NCBI GenBank assembly: GCA_017607445.1
Contig: CM029948.1
Location: 1 to 41,220, forward strand
Length of the DNA stretch: 41,220 bases
Direction of reading: 5' to 3'
Source: Histoplasma ohiense
Lineage: Eukaryota; Ascomycota; Eurotiomycetes; Onygenales; Ajellomycetaceae
Made by a program: the position numbers and the translations under genes. The notes under the pieces are model-generated. The model saw nothing but the letters and a program-made list of their open reading frames with translations. It was not told where the DNA came from and ran no database searches. Shown here one piece after another: positions 21,094 to 29,969 of this stretch (position 1 is the first letter of the stretch; every line of letters begins with the position of its first letter).

Positions 21094-21272
21094 TTTATTT
21101 TTTGTATGTTTTTTATTTTATTGTTTTATAGTTTATATAAAATTTATTAAAAATTAATTTAATTCATATTTAATAAAAAGTTTTTAGATAATTTTTTAGC
21201 CTTGCAGATATGTACGGTGTTACATAAGGTTAAAATAATAATCTATAGGTAATTTTATTTTATATTTTATAA

Positions 21273-22748
21273 ATGATATTTCTTTTTTCTTTGTTATTCA
21301 TTCCTTTATTAGGAATATTTGTTATATTAACTTTAACTTCTTATCGTTTATCTTTTTGATATAATAAAATTATTAAATTAATAGGTTTAAGTACTACAAT
21401 TATTAATTTAATTATTTCTTTAATAATATATATATTATTTGATTTTAGTAGTAAACAGTTTCAATTTATACAAGTTCAAGAACATTATCAAATAAATTAT
21501 TTTGATATATATTTAGGAGTTGATGGAATATCTATATATTTTGTTTTATTAACAACTATTATTACACCTATTGCTTTAATATCTAATTGAAAATCGATTG
21601 ATGAAAAAAATGTATTATCTTTTGTAATAATTATATTACTTTTAGAAGCTTTATTATTAGGAGTATTTTTAGTATTAGATTTATTATTATTTTATATATT
21701 TTTTGAAAGTATTTTACCTCCTTTATTTTTATTAATAGGTTTATTTGGATCAAGTAATAAAGTTAGAGCTAGTTTTTATTTATTTTTATATACTTTACTA
21801 GGTTCTCTATTTATGTTGCTTTCTATAATAACAATGTCTTCTATAATGGGAACAACTGATTTTGATGCATTATCTAAAGCAAATTTTAATTATATAACTC
21901 AACTTTTTTTATTTTATGGTATATTTATATCTTTTGCGGTAAAAACACCCACAATTTTTTTAAATACTTGATTATTAAAAGCTCACGTAGAATCTCCTTT
22001 AGCTGGTAGTATTCTTTTAGCTGGTATTGTTTTAAAATTAAGTTTGTATGGTATATTTAGATTAATTTTACCTTTATTACCTAAAGCTAGTATTAATTAT
22101 ACTTATATAATATATGTTATAGGTGTAATAACTATTATATATGCTAGTTTTAGTACATTAAGAACTATAGATATTAAAGAACTTATTGCTTATTCATCAG
22201 TATCACATGCTGCTGTATATTTATTAGGTGCATTTAGTAATTCAATTCAAGGTATAGAAGGTGCTATTTCTTTAGGTTTAGCTCATGGTTTTGTTTCATC
22301 TGGATTATTTATATGTGTTGGTGGTGTTTTATATGATAGATCTTCTACTAGATTAATTACATATTATAGAGGTTTAGCTCAATTAATGCCTATTTTTAGT
22401 ATATTATTTTATATATTGTCTTTAGGTAATTGTGGTGCTCCTCTTACTTTAAATTTTATAGGTGAATTTATGTCACTTTATGGTACATTTGAAAGAGTAC
22501 CTTTTTTAGGTTTATTAGCTAGTAGTTCTATTGTATTTTCTGCTGCTTATACAATCTTTATGTATAATAGAATAGCTTTTGGAGGAATTTTTTCTTCTTA
22601 TTTTTTTAAATATTTATTTGATCTTAACAAAAGAGAATTTATTTTATTAACTTGTCTTGTTATATTTACAGTATTATTTGGTGTTTATCCTGCGCCTATT
22701 TTAGATGGTTTACATTATTCAGTTTCTTCTTTAATTTATTCTAATTAA
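21273..22748 (+). CDS. nad4: NADH dehydrogenase subunit 4
   Basis: 491 residues, antiporter-like subunit of complex I. The conserved LLEALLLGVFLVLDLLLFYIFFE contains the essential Glu, and KTPTIFLNTWLLKAHVESP and IAYSSVSHAAVYLLG-type motifs are present. No intron. It follows nad1 after a 179-nt spacer that contains GCCTTGCAGATATGTACGG (21199-21217), a GC-richer stretch of unknown role. Confidence 0.95.
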
Positions 22749-22988
22749 ATTATTTTTAATAGGATTTATTTATATAAACTTAATAATATTTAACTAGTCT
22801 AGTCTTATATATTAATATATAAATATAATATATTATTACTAACTATGTATATTATATTTATTTAAAAGTGTTAAGAATAATTTTTCTTTAGTCTATATAA
22901 GATTTTATATTAAAAAGGATATTTTAAACTTTGTGTGCACTAGGTTTTAGATTTGTAAAAGAAAATATCATGTATATAAAATAGATTT
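22749..22988 (+). promoter_or_regulatory. nad4-atp8 spacer and atp8 leader, source of the cox1 intron 4 copy
   Basis: AT-rich spacer of 240 nt with a long ATATTAATATAT stem near 22810-22830. The last 60 nt (from 22928) contain CTTTGTGTGCACT and TTAGATTTGTAAAAG, which recur in the same order in cox1 intron 4. Preservation of these blocks in the copy hints that they are functional (inference). Confidence 0.5.
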
Positions 22989-23135
22989 ATGCCACAATTA
23001 GTACCTTTTTTTTTTGTAAATCAAGCTTTATTCGTTTTTATTTTATTAAGTTTTATAACTTACACTTTTAGTAAATATATTTTACCTAGATTAGTTCATT
23101 TATTTTTAACACGTTTATTTATAAATAAATTATAA
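22989..23135 (+). CDS. atp8: ATP synthase subunit 8
   Basis: 48 residues, the usual fungal length. It begins MPQLVPFFFVNQ, has one membrane helix (about residues 8-30) and a basic C-terminus (LPRLVHLFLTRLF). Part of the Fo stator. The short size and the position just before atp6 fix the assignment. Its first 20 or so codons occur as a broken copy in cox1 intron 4. Confidence 0.95.
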   Translation: MPQLVPFFFVNQALFVFILLSFITYTFSKYILPRLVHLFLTRLFINKL

Positions 23136-23215
23136 TAATATAAAGTATTAATATTTATATTCATTTTATTTAAACTATAAAACAATAAATTAAATATAAC
23201 ATAAAAATTCTTAAT

Positions 23216-23986
23216 ATGTATAATTTAGATACGGTTTTTAGCCCTTTAGATCAATTTGAAATTAGAAATTTAGTAGGGATTAACTCTACTATATTAAATG
23301 CAAATATCTCATTGACAAATATAGGCTTATATTTAATTGTAAGCACAATAATAATTTTATTAGTAAATATACTAGCAACAAATTTTAGAAAAATAATATC
23401 AAATACATGATCTATTAGTCAAGAATCTTTATATGTAACTATACATAGTATAGTTATAAATACTATAAATCCAAATAAAGGTCAAATCTATTTTCCTTTT
23501 ATTTATGCTTTATTTTTATTAATATTGACAAATAATTTAATAGGTTTAATACCTTATAGTTTTGCAGCAACTTCTCATTTTATATTAACTTTTTTTCTTA
23601 GTTTTACTATCGTTTTAGGAGCTACCTTCTTAGGTTTCCAAAAACATGGTTTAGAATTTTTTTCTTTTTTTGTTCCTTCTGGTTGTCCCCTTGGTTTATT
23701 GCCTTTATTAGTTTTAATTGAATTTATCTCTTATTTAGCTCGTAATGTTTCTTTAGGTTTAAGACTTGCAGCTAATATTCTTTCTGGTCATATGCTTTTA
23801 TCTATTTTAAGTGGATTTACTTATAATATACTTAATAGTGGTATATTATTTTTTGTTATTGGTTTAATACCATTAGCTTTTATTATTGCATATTCTGGTT
23901 TAGAATTAGGTATAAGTTTTATTCAAGCTCAAGTTTTTGTAGTTTTAACTTGTTCTTATATTAAAGATAGTTTAGATTTACATTAA
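23216..23986 (+). CDS. atp6: ATP synthase subunit 6 (a)
   Basis: 256 residues, the Fo channel subunit facing the c ring. The essential Arg is in SLGLRLAANILSGHM, and IQAQVFVVLTCSYIKDSL is the typical C-terminus. The start MYNLDTVFSPLDQFEI matches the fungal precursor form, of which a few residues are removed. It lies 80 nt after atp8; its leader (AAACAATAAATTAAATATAA) recurs before orf192. Confidence 0.96.
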
Positions 23987-24532
23987 TTATATCTTTTTTT
24001 TAATTATCTACAAATTATATAATAAGGAGGAAAATCCTAAACTTGTTTTTTAAATGTATATAATATATTTATATATTATAAATACAATAATTTAAATTAT
24101 GAAATTTTAACAGAAAATAATTAAATATATACATTATTATATATTATGAACATGAATCCTTTATTAAGTTCTTTTTTTAGTGTCATATATATACACAGAA
24201 ACCGGGTTAAATGTAGATAACAATATAGAATTCATATTAAATAACCTAAAATTAATATGAACAATAGTAATTAGCATTAATTAATTACTTATAGATTTAA
24301 ATCATAATAAAAATTTTTAACAATATATATAACTATTTTTATTAGTATTAATAAATTTAATTAAAAAAAAATAGTTATAGACATTAGTAGTAGAACTAAA
24401 AATCCAAATATAAAAAATATATTCAATAAGAATGAATATTAAATTCTACTAGTGTAAATGTTATTAAAATAAAAAATAAAATTTATTTTTTAGTTCTACT
24501 AAATAAATTATTTAAAAGATAGTAAAAAAAAA
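23987..24532 (+). other. spacer between atp6 and rns with two hairpins
   Basis: 546 bases with no convincing gene; a 24-codon frame at 24147 has no recognisable homology. Two exact inverted repeats stand in a row: 24328-24340 with 24367-24379 (13 bp) and 24388-24402 with 24487-24501 (15 bp). A purine-rich AAGGAGGAAAATCCT is near 24024. This may hold the rns promoter or processing sites (inference). Confidence 0.6.
24388..24501 (+). repeat. 15-bp inverted repeat upstream of rns
   Basis: The arm TAGTAGAACTAAAAA (24388-24402) is the exact reverse complement of 24487-24501, with an 84-nt loop ending about 30 nt before mature rns. A second 13-bp inverted repeat (24328-24379) precedes it. They could fold in a precursor RNA. 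Confidence 0.8.
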
Positions 24533-26055
24533 AATATTTGAGTTTGATGATGGCTCTGATTGAACGCTATCCAAGTGCTTGACACATGCTAATCGTACGA
24601 CATCATATTAAAAATGATGTAGTGGTGTACAGGTGAGTAAATAATATTTTGGCTACCTTAAAGAAAGGTTAAATTCCTTATATAAGAAAGAAACTAAGGT
24701 TTCGCTTTAAGATGTTAATAAATATTTTCGGTGAATATATAGTAGTAGAAAAGGTAATATCTTAACTAGCTATAAGCCGTAGTCGTGACTGAGAGGTCGA
24801 TCGACCACATTGGGTCTGAAAAAACCCCAATGCGTATTAGTACAGCAGTGAGGAATATTGGTCAATGGCCTAACGGCTGAACCAGCAACTTGGAGGAATA
24901 AATGTAATGATAAATAATATCATTATTTTTCTAAATAGAAAAATGATTATGACAATTTTTTATTTATAAGTCTTGACCAAATTACGTGCCAGCAGTCGCG
25001 GTAATACGTAGAAGACAAGTGTTAGTCATCTTGATTAGGTTTAAAGGGTACCTAGACGGTAAAATAAATCCGATAAGGATATTTATTTACTAGAGTTTTA
25101 TAGGAGAAAGGGAGAACTTTTGGAGTAAAGATATAATTTTTTAATACCAATAGGACTGATAACGGCGAAGGCAGCTTTCTATGTAAAAACTGACGTTGAG
25201 GGACGAAGGCTTGGGGAGCGAAAAGGATTAGATACCCTAATAGTCCAAGCAGAAAATTATGAATGCCATAAGTTAGATTCAACATTTAACTTAAAAAATG
25301 TATTAAATCTTTAATACATTTTATATATTTAAAAATTAAATACATAGATTAGTTTTTAATATAAAAGAGTTAAATGTTAAAAATATATTTAACATATAAA
25401 TGAAAGTGTAAGCATTCCACCTTAAGAGTAAGATGGCAACATTGAAACTGAAATCATTAGACCGTTTCTGAAACCAGTAGTGAAGTATGTTATTTAATTC
25501 GATAATCCGCGAAAAATCTTACCACAATTTGTATAATATTAAATTATTACAAGCGTTGCACGGCTGTCTGCAGTTAATGTCGTGAGACATGGTTAATTCC
25601 TTTAATTAACGCAAACCCTTACTTTATTTATCTGTATAAAGTTACTCGCTAAAAAAATGGTTAGAGAATAGGGACCAAGACAAGTCATCATGACCATAAT
25701 ATTGTGGGCTATAGACGTGCCACACACGCCTTAACAAAAGGATGCTATATTGTAAAATGGAGCTAATCCTTAAAATAGGATATAATATGGATTGTTGTCT
25801 GTAACTCGACAACATGAATAAGGAATTACTAGTAATCGTGAATCACCACGTCACGGTGAATTTATAATCAGTTAGGTACTAACCACTCGTCAGGCGCTGA
25901 AAGAAGTATGTGCAATAAGTTTGATTTGTGTTTATTTTAATAAATATTATAATATATTTATATATTTACATTAAATTTTCGTATGTATGACTTTAATTGG
26001 TGTTAAGTCGTAATAAGGTTCGTGTAATGGAAATTGCACGGGATATATTAATTTT
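24533..26055 (+). rRNA. rns: small subunit ribosomal RNA
   Basis: The 5' end has GAGTTTGATGATGGCTCTG (24539-24557). The 530 loop GTGCCAGCAGTCGCGGTAA is near 24987. ATTAGATACCCTAATAGTC is near 25228, TTGCACGGCTGTCTGCAG and GTCGTGAGAC near 25555-25590, and TAAGTCGTAATAAGG plus the final hairpin near 26003-26045. About 1.5 kb, uninterrupted. The ends are estimated to within about 20 nt. Confidence 0.92.
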
Positions 26056-26289
26056 AACAAAAAATAAATAAATATAAAAATAAAATGTTATTAGTAAATA
26101 ATTTGTAATCTTTAAGTAAATTAATTAATATTTAATCTATGTCAAGTTAATTTTAGCTTGAAAAATTAATTGTAATTTATTTAAAATTACATTTTTTTAT
26201 TAAAAAAAAAATTTTTTTTTGAAATAATTTAGATTAAATTATAACTATAATCAAGTTATTTATAGATCGTAATTAAAAATTTTTTTTTA

Positions 26290-26375
26290 AGGAAGGGTCC
26301 GTGTGTTGGTTTACGGGTTGAGCTGTAAACTCAATAGCTTTACAGCTATCGAAGGTTCAATTCCTTTTCTTCCTA
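26290..26375 (+). tRNA. trnY: tRNA-Tyr (GTA)
   Basis: Acceptor AGGAAGG/TCTTCCT, D stem CCGT/ACGG, anticodon loop CTGTAAA (GTA), long variable arm TAGC-TTTACA-GCTA, as usual for mitochondrial tRNA-Tyr of fungi. Confidence 0.93.
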
Positions 26376-26474
26376 AATGGATAAATTGTGGCTAATCTAT
26401 ACAAATTTTTTTTTTCGCATTCTTGTAAAAATTTAATTTTATGTTTAAAATAAGAATTAAATCTAATTTCCTTT

Positions 26475-27083
26475 ATGTTTTTTTTTTCTGATTATATCAA
26501 TAATGGTTATAGAGATGAGTTTTTAGATATTATCTATATAATTTGTATATTTTTTAGTCTTTATACTATTATTAGTAAAAATCCTGTGGTTTCTATTTTT
26601 TTTTTGATAGGTTTATTTCTTAGTATTTCATGCTATTTATTTTTTATTGGTTTAGAATTTATTGGTTTATCTTATTTATTAGTTTATGTTGGTGCTGTAT
26701 CTATCTTATTTATTTTTATTTTAATGTTAATAAATATACGTATTTCTGAACTTTTAAGTGATACATATAATTATATACCTTTAGCTATGTTAAGTGTAAT
26801 ATTATTTATTTATATCTTAGGACAAAATATTCCAAATAACATTAGTGTATTAGGATACAATAAATTTGAAAATTTAAAACAAGAGTATTTTTTTAATTAC
26901 AAAGAAGATATACAATATGTTATTAGTTTAAATTGAGATAATTCTTTAGTTAATAATACTCAGATAAGTAGTATTGGAAATGTATTATATACTAATTATT
27001 CTATTTGACTTTTAATAATTTCAATAATATTATTATTAGCTATGGTAGGTACTATAGTTATTACTCTAAATAAAAATAAATAA
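26475..27083 (+). CDS. nad6: NADH dehydrogenase subunit 6
   Basis: 202 residues with five membrane helices. The conserved LSYLLVYVGAVSILFIFILMLINI carries the pi-bulge helix of complex I, and WLLIISIILLLAMVGTIVITL is the last helix. The middle loop (residues 110-175) is hydrophilic and variable, as in other ascomycetes. The ATG precedes a run of T. nad6-cox3 follow rns, the reverse of the cox3-nad6 order common in Sordariomycetes. Confidence 0.95.
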
Positions 27084-27172
27084 ATTATATAGGTATAAAC
27101 CTATAATAAAATTAAATAATTAATATAAAAACAATTCATAATACTACACACTTTATTATCTATATTAAATGT

Positions 27173-27988
27173 ATGAAATATTTAAAAAATAATAATTTTC
27201 AACATCATCCTTATCATATGGTTTCTCCATCACCTTGACCTATTTTTACTTCTATTTCTCTATTTGTTCTTACAACAACAGGTGTATTAAACTTGCATGG
27301 TTTTAATGGAGTAAGTTATTTATTTTTTATAGCAATATTTAATTTAATGGCAAGTATGTTTTTTTGATTTAGAGATGTTATATCAGAAGGTACTTATTTA
27401 GGTGATCATACTTATGCTGTACAAAGAGGTATAAATCTAGGAGTAGGTTTATTTATAGTATCTGAGGCTTTATTTTTTTTAGGGATTTTTTGAGCATTTT
27501 TTCATAGTTCTTTATCACCTAATATAGAAGTTGGTGCTATGTGACCACCTTTAGGTATACAAAGTATTAATCCTTTTGAATTACCTTTATTAAATACAAT
27601 TTTATTATTATCGTCAGGTGTAACTGTTACATATGCTCATCATTCTGTAATACAAGGTAATAGAAAAGGAGCTTTATATGGTTCAATATTCACAGTTATA
27701 TTTGCTGTTTTATTCACAATTTGTCAAGGTATAGAATACGATGTATCATCTTTTACTATTTCAGATGGTATTTTTGGTTCTTGTTTTTTCTTTGGTACTG
27801 GTTTTCATGGATTACATGTTATTATTGGAACTATTTTTATAGTAATTGGTTTATGACGTCTGCTTGCTTATCATTTTACTGATCATCATCATGTAGGTTT
27901 AGAATCGGGTATATTTTATTGACATTTTGTTGATCTAGTTTGATTGTTTCTTTATGGTAGTATGTATTATTGAGGTGGTGGTTTTTAA
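27173..27988 (+). CDS. cox3: cytochrome c oxidase subunit 3
   Basis: 271 residues, seven membrane helices. It starts HHPYHMVSPSPWPIFTS; conserved parts are FWAFFHSSLSP (with the essential Glu earlier in VSEALFF), GTGFHGLHVIIGT and the C-terminal YWHFVDLVWLFLYGSMYYWGGG. No intron. Start chosen at 27173; the ATG-like codon just upstream (27171 region) is out of frame. Confidence 0.96.
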
Positions 27989-28275
27989 ATTATTATTTAA
28001 ATAATAATTTTTTAATTATTTAAGTAGGGAGTATTAGGTAAAATTATATATATCTAAGAGGTTGGAATAGGTTGACTTATGTCAAGATTACTTAAATAAT
28101 AATTTAATTTAAATCATAATAATTATTTCGCAATAATTAATTTTAAATTAGATTATAACTAAAAATATAAATATTATTTTTTTTTTTAATTCACATGTAT
28201 AATTGTTTAATAATTATGCAAGGAGGGGTAGGGAGGGTGAATTGAATTATAGCGTATGGTTTTTAAATTTTTTTA
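27989..28275 (+). other. spacer between cox3 and orf299 with a G-rich patch
   Basis: 287 bases, mostly AT-rich. A strongly purine/G-rich patch, GCAAGGAGGGGTAGGGAGGG (28219-28238), stands out, followed by GTGAATTGAATTATAGCG. Another GGGAGTATTAGG is near 28027. No tRNA or ORF seen. The patch could be a short GC-cluster insertion. Confidence 0.6.
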
Positions 28276-29175
28276 ATGTTATCAATTAATAATAACAACA
28301 ATTTATTATCTAATTCCCTCGGATCGAGGCGAGATATTTTTATATCCTTTAGGATATTAGTTATATGTAGTTCTAAAATATATTCACGATCTTTTTCTCA
28401 AACATCTATTAGAAGAATGAATAGAGATATTTCTCTAGCACGTTTACCTAGAAATGATCCTAGACTTAGTATTACTCATTACCACACTAATCCTGAGAGA
28501 AATGCTTTTTATCAAAATTACGATAATGTAATGAATCATCATTTACGTAATTTTGATAATAATATAATCAGAGTTTATTATGAACGGCAAACTCCAAGGT
28601 TATTAGAAGTAAATGATCAAAATAATATTCTTAGGCAACTTATAGAACGACAAGTTAATTCTTCAGAAAATTTAAGTTATGAGATAGATTGTCAGCGATT
28701 AACAGTTCTTTTACGAGAAAGTAAATTATTGTATTATAAAAAAAAGCTAATATTAGATAATCCATTACAAACTGGTTTATCTGAACAAGAGTTTGAAGCA
28801 GTAAGACAATATTTGGAAGAACAAGATCGTATTATTAGAAATAATTTAGATGTATTAGATAGACTTCTTTATGGGTATGAGCCAGAAGTAATAATTGAAG
28901 ATAATAAGTCTGAAGATGAGGAAGACTCTGATGACTCAGACAACAATGAAGAAGGAGACAATGGAGATACTAATATGGGAGGATCATCTGAAGGTCCTGA
29001 TATAACTTCAAGTAACGAATCTTTTAATAATTCTTTAAATATTGTTACGTATGAAAATACTCAGGATAGTTTATCTAATTATCATGTAGATATTATTTCT
29101 AATTCATTAAATGATATATTATTAAATTTATATCTAGATAATACATTTAATTTCTTATTAAATTTTTTAAACTAA
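28276..29175 (+). CDS. orf299, orphan protein with a nad2-derived N-terminus
   Basis: ATG 28276 to TAA 29173-29175, 299 residues, not recognised. Residues 10-21 (LLSNSLGSRRDI) are an exact copy of the Nad2 N-terminus at the DNA level. Next comes a short hydrophobic and basic stretch (RILVICSSKIYSRSFSQTSIRR) that looks like a mitochondrial presequence. Residues about 76-200 form the part shared with the broken paralogue at 29970-30990 (NYDNVMNHHLRNF, SYEIDCQRLTVLLRE, YLEEQDRIIRNNLDVLDRLLYG). A very acidic Asp/Glu/Ser segment follows (about 210-235), then an Asn/Leu-rich tail. No catalytic motif or clear membrane helix. The uninterrupted frame in such AT-rich DNA argues for a real gene. The function is unknown. 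Confidence 0.7.
   Translation: MLSINNNNNLLSNSLGSRRDIFISFRILVICSSKIYSRSFSQTSIRRMNRDISLARLPRNDPRLSITHYHTNPERNAFYQNYDNVMNHHLRNFDNNIIRVYYERQTPRLLEVNDQNNILRQLIERQVNSSENLSYEIDCQRLTVLLRESKLLYYKKKLILDNPLQTGLSEQEFEAVRQYLEEQDRIIRNNLDVLDRLLYGYEPEVIIEDNKSEDEEDSDDSDNNEEGDNGDTNMGGSSEGPDITSSNESFNNSLNIVTYENTQDSLSNYHVDIISNSLNDILLNLYLDNTFNFLLNFLN
28303..28339 (+). repeat. 37-nt copy of the nad2 start inside orf299
   Basis: Exact match to 13344-13380, in the same reading frame, including the CCTCG-GAT-CGAGG hairpin. On both sides the sequences diverge at once, which marks a short, recent copy event. Confidence 0.9.
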
Positions 29176-29382
29176 TTTAATGAGATATCAAATATATTTT
29201 AGTTATCTTATTTATAATAATGGGTAATTAATAATTATTAATTAATAATTAAGAATTAATAATCAAGTGCTGAATTAATTTTAATATATTTATGTATGTA
29301 TAGAATTATAAATTTATGGATTATATTTACTTAGTGAAATTTTAAAGGTACTTTTAATTATTTAATAAAAAGATTTTTAAAA

Positions 29383-29455
29383 GATTCCTTAACTTAATCA
29401 GGTAAAGTATACTTTTGATAAGAGTAGGTTTAGCGTTCAAGTCGCTAAGGAATCA
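29383..29455 (+). tRNA. trnI: tRNA-Ile (GAT)
   Basis: Acceptor GATTCCT/AGGAATC, D stem ACTT/AAGT, anticodon loop TTGATAA (GAT), T stem TAGCG/CGCTA. First of a five-tRNA block. Confidence 0.93.
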
Positions 29456-29507
29456 TGATAAAAAATTAAATATAATATTTTAATATTAAGATAAAGGTTA
29501 GTCTCTA

Positions 29508-29579
29508 GAGACTTTAGTTTAAAGGTAAAACATGTGACTTTTAATCATTAATTTGTGGGTTCGAATCCCATAAGTCTTA
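29508..29579 (+). tRNA. trnK: tRNA-Lys (TTT)
   Basis: Acceptor GAGACTT/AAGTCTT (first pair G-T), D stem GTTT/AAAC, anticodon loop CTTTTAA (TTT), T stem GTGGG/CCCAT. The anticodon stem has one T-T mismatch at its top. Confidence 0.9.
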
Positions 29580-29640
29580 AAGATTAAAAAAAAAATTAAT
29601 CTTTTCAACCCTGATTTTATTTAAAGAAAATTTCTTTTAA

Positions 29641-29711
29641 ACGGCTATAAGTTAATGGTAAACTCGTTGTCTTCCAAACAATAAATATCGATTCGAATTC
29701 GGTTAGCCGTA
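29641..29711 (+). tRNA. trnG: tRNA-Gly (TCC)
   Basis: Acceptor ACGGCTA/TAGCCGT, anticodon loop CTTCCAA (TCC). Confidence 0.93.
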
Positions 29712-29713
29712 AG

Positions 29714-29786
29714 GAGTTAGTAACTTAATAGGTAAAGGGTTATCTTGTCGAGATAATAGATGCGGGTTCAAATCCGGCCTAACTCG
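29714..29786 (+). tRNA. trnD: tRNA-Asp (GTC)
   Basis: Acceptor GAGTTAG/CTAACTC, anticodon stem TTATC/GATAA with loop TTGTCGA (GTC). The T stem has one G-G mismatch. Confidence 0.9.
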
Positions 29787-29788
29787 AA

Positions 29789-29869
29789 GGAAAAGTTGCT
29801 ATTGGTAAAGCAAGATATTTGCTAAATATTGTGTTTATACATATAGATGTTCGAATCATCTCTTTTCCG
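29789..29869 (+). tRNA. trnS1: tRNA-Ser (GCT)
   Basis: Acceptor GGAAAAG/CTTTTCC, anticodon loop TTGCTAA (GCT), long variable arm (GTGTTTATACAT). Two nt after tRNA-Asp. Confidence 0.92.
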
Positions 29870-29893
29870 CTAGCATATTCGTTTGCTAGGTAA

Positions 29894-29969
29894 TGTTAAA
29901 AAAAAATATTTATAAGTTTATACATTTTTTTGCTATGGATAATTATGTGAGGTTTCCTCATGAACAAAA
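29894..29969 (+). repeat. diverged copy of the atp9 leader
   Basis: Resembles 8103-8190: an ATGTTAAAAAAAA...ATATT start, AAGTTTATA, TGGATAAT against TAGATAAT, then GTGAGGTTTCCTCAT (identical to atp9 from TGAGG on), and finally an A-rich stretch running into ATG with a TTACAA match to codons 2-3 of atp9. It sits directly before the paralogue of orf299. Confidence 0.75.

Noticed and set aside
24147..24222. Short frame MNMNPLLSSFFS before rns, considered as an atp6 start remnant
   Set aside because: Only 24 codons and no convincing match to the Atp6 N-terminus.
25052..25285. Reverse-strand frame within rns
   Set aside because: Lies wholly inside conserved small-subunit rRNA sequence; a chance antisense frame.
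28320..28420. Presequence-like RSFSQTSIRR in orf299 as proof of transfer from the nucleus
   Set aside because: Similar RRYST-type stretches occur in mitochondrial HEGs (for example cob intron 2), so it is weak evidence alone.
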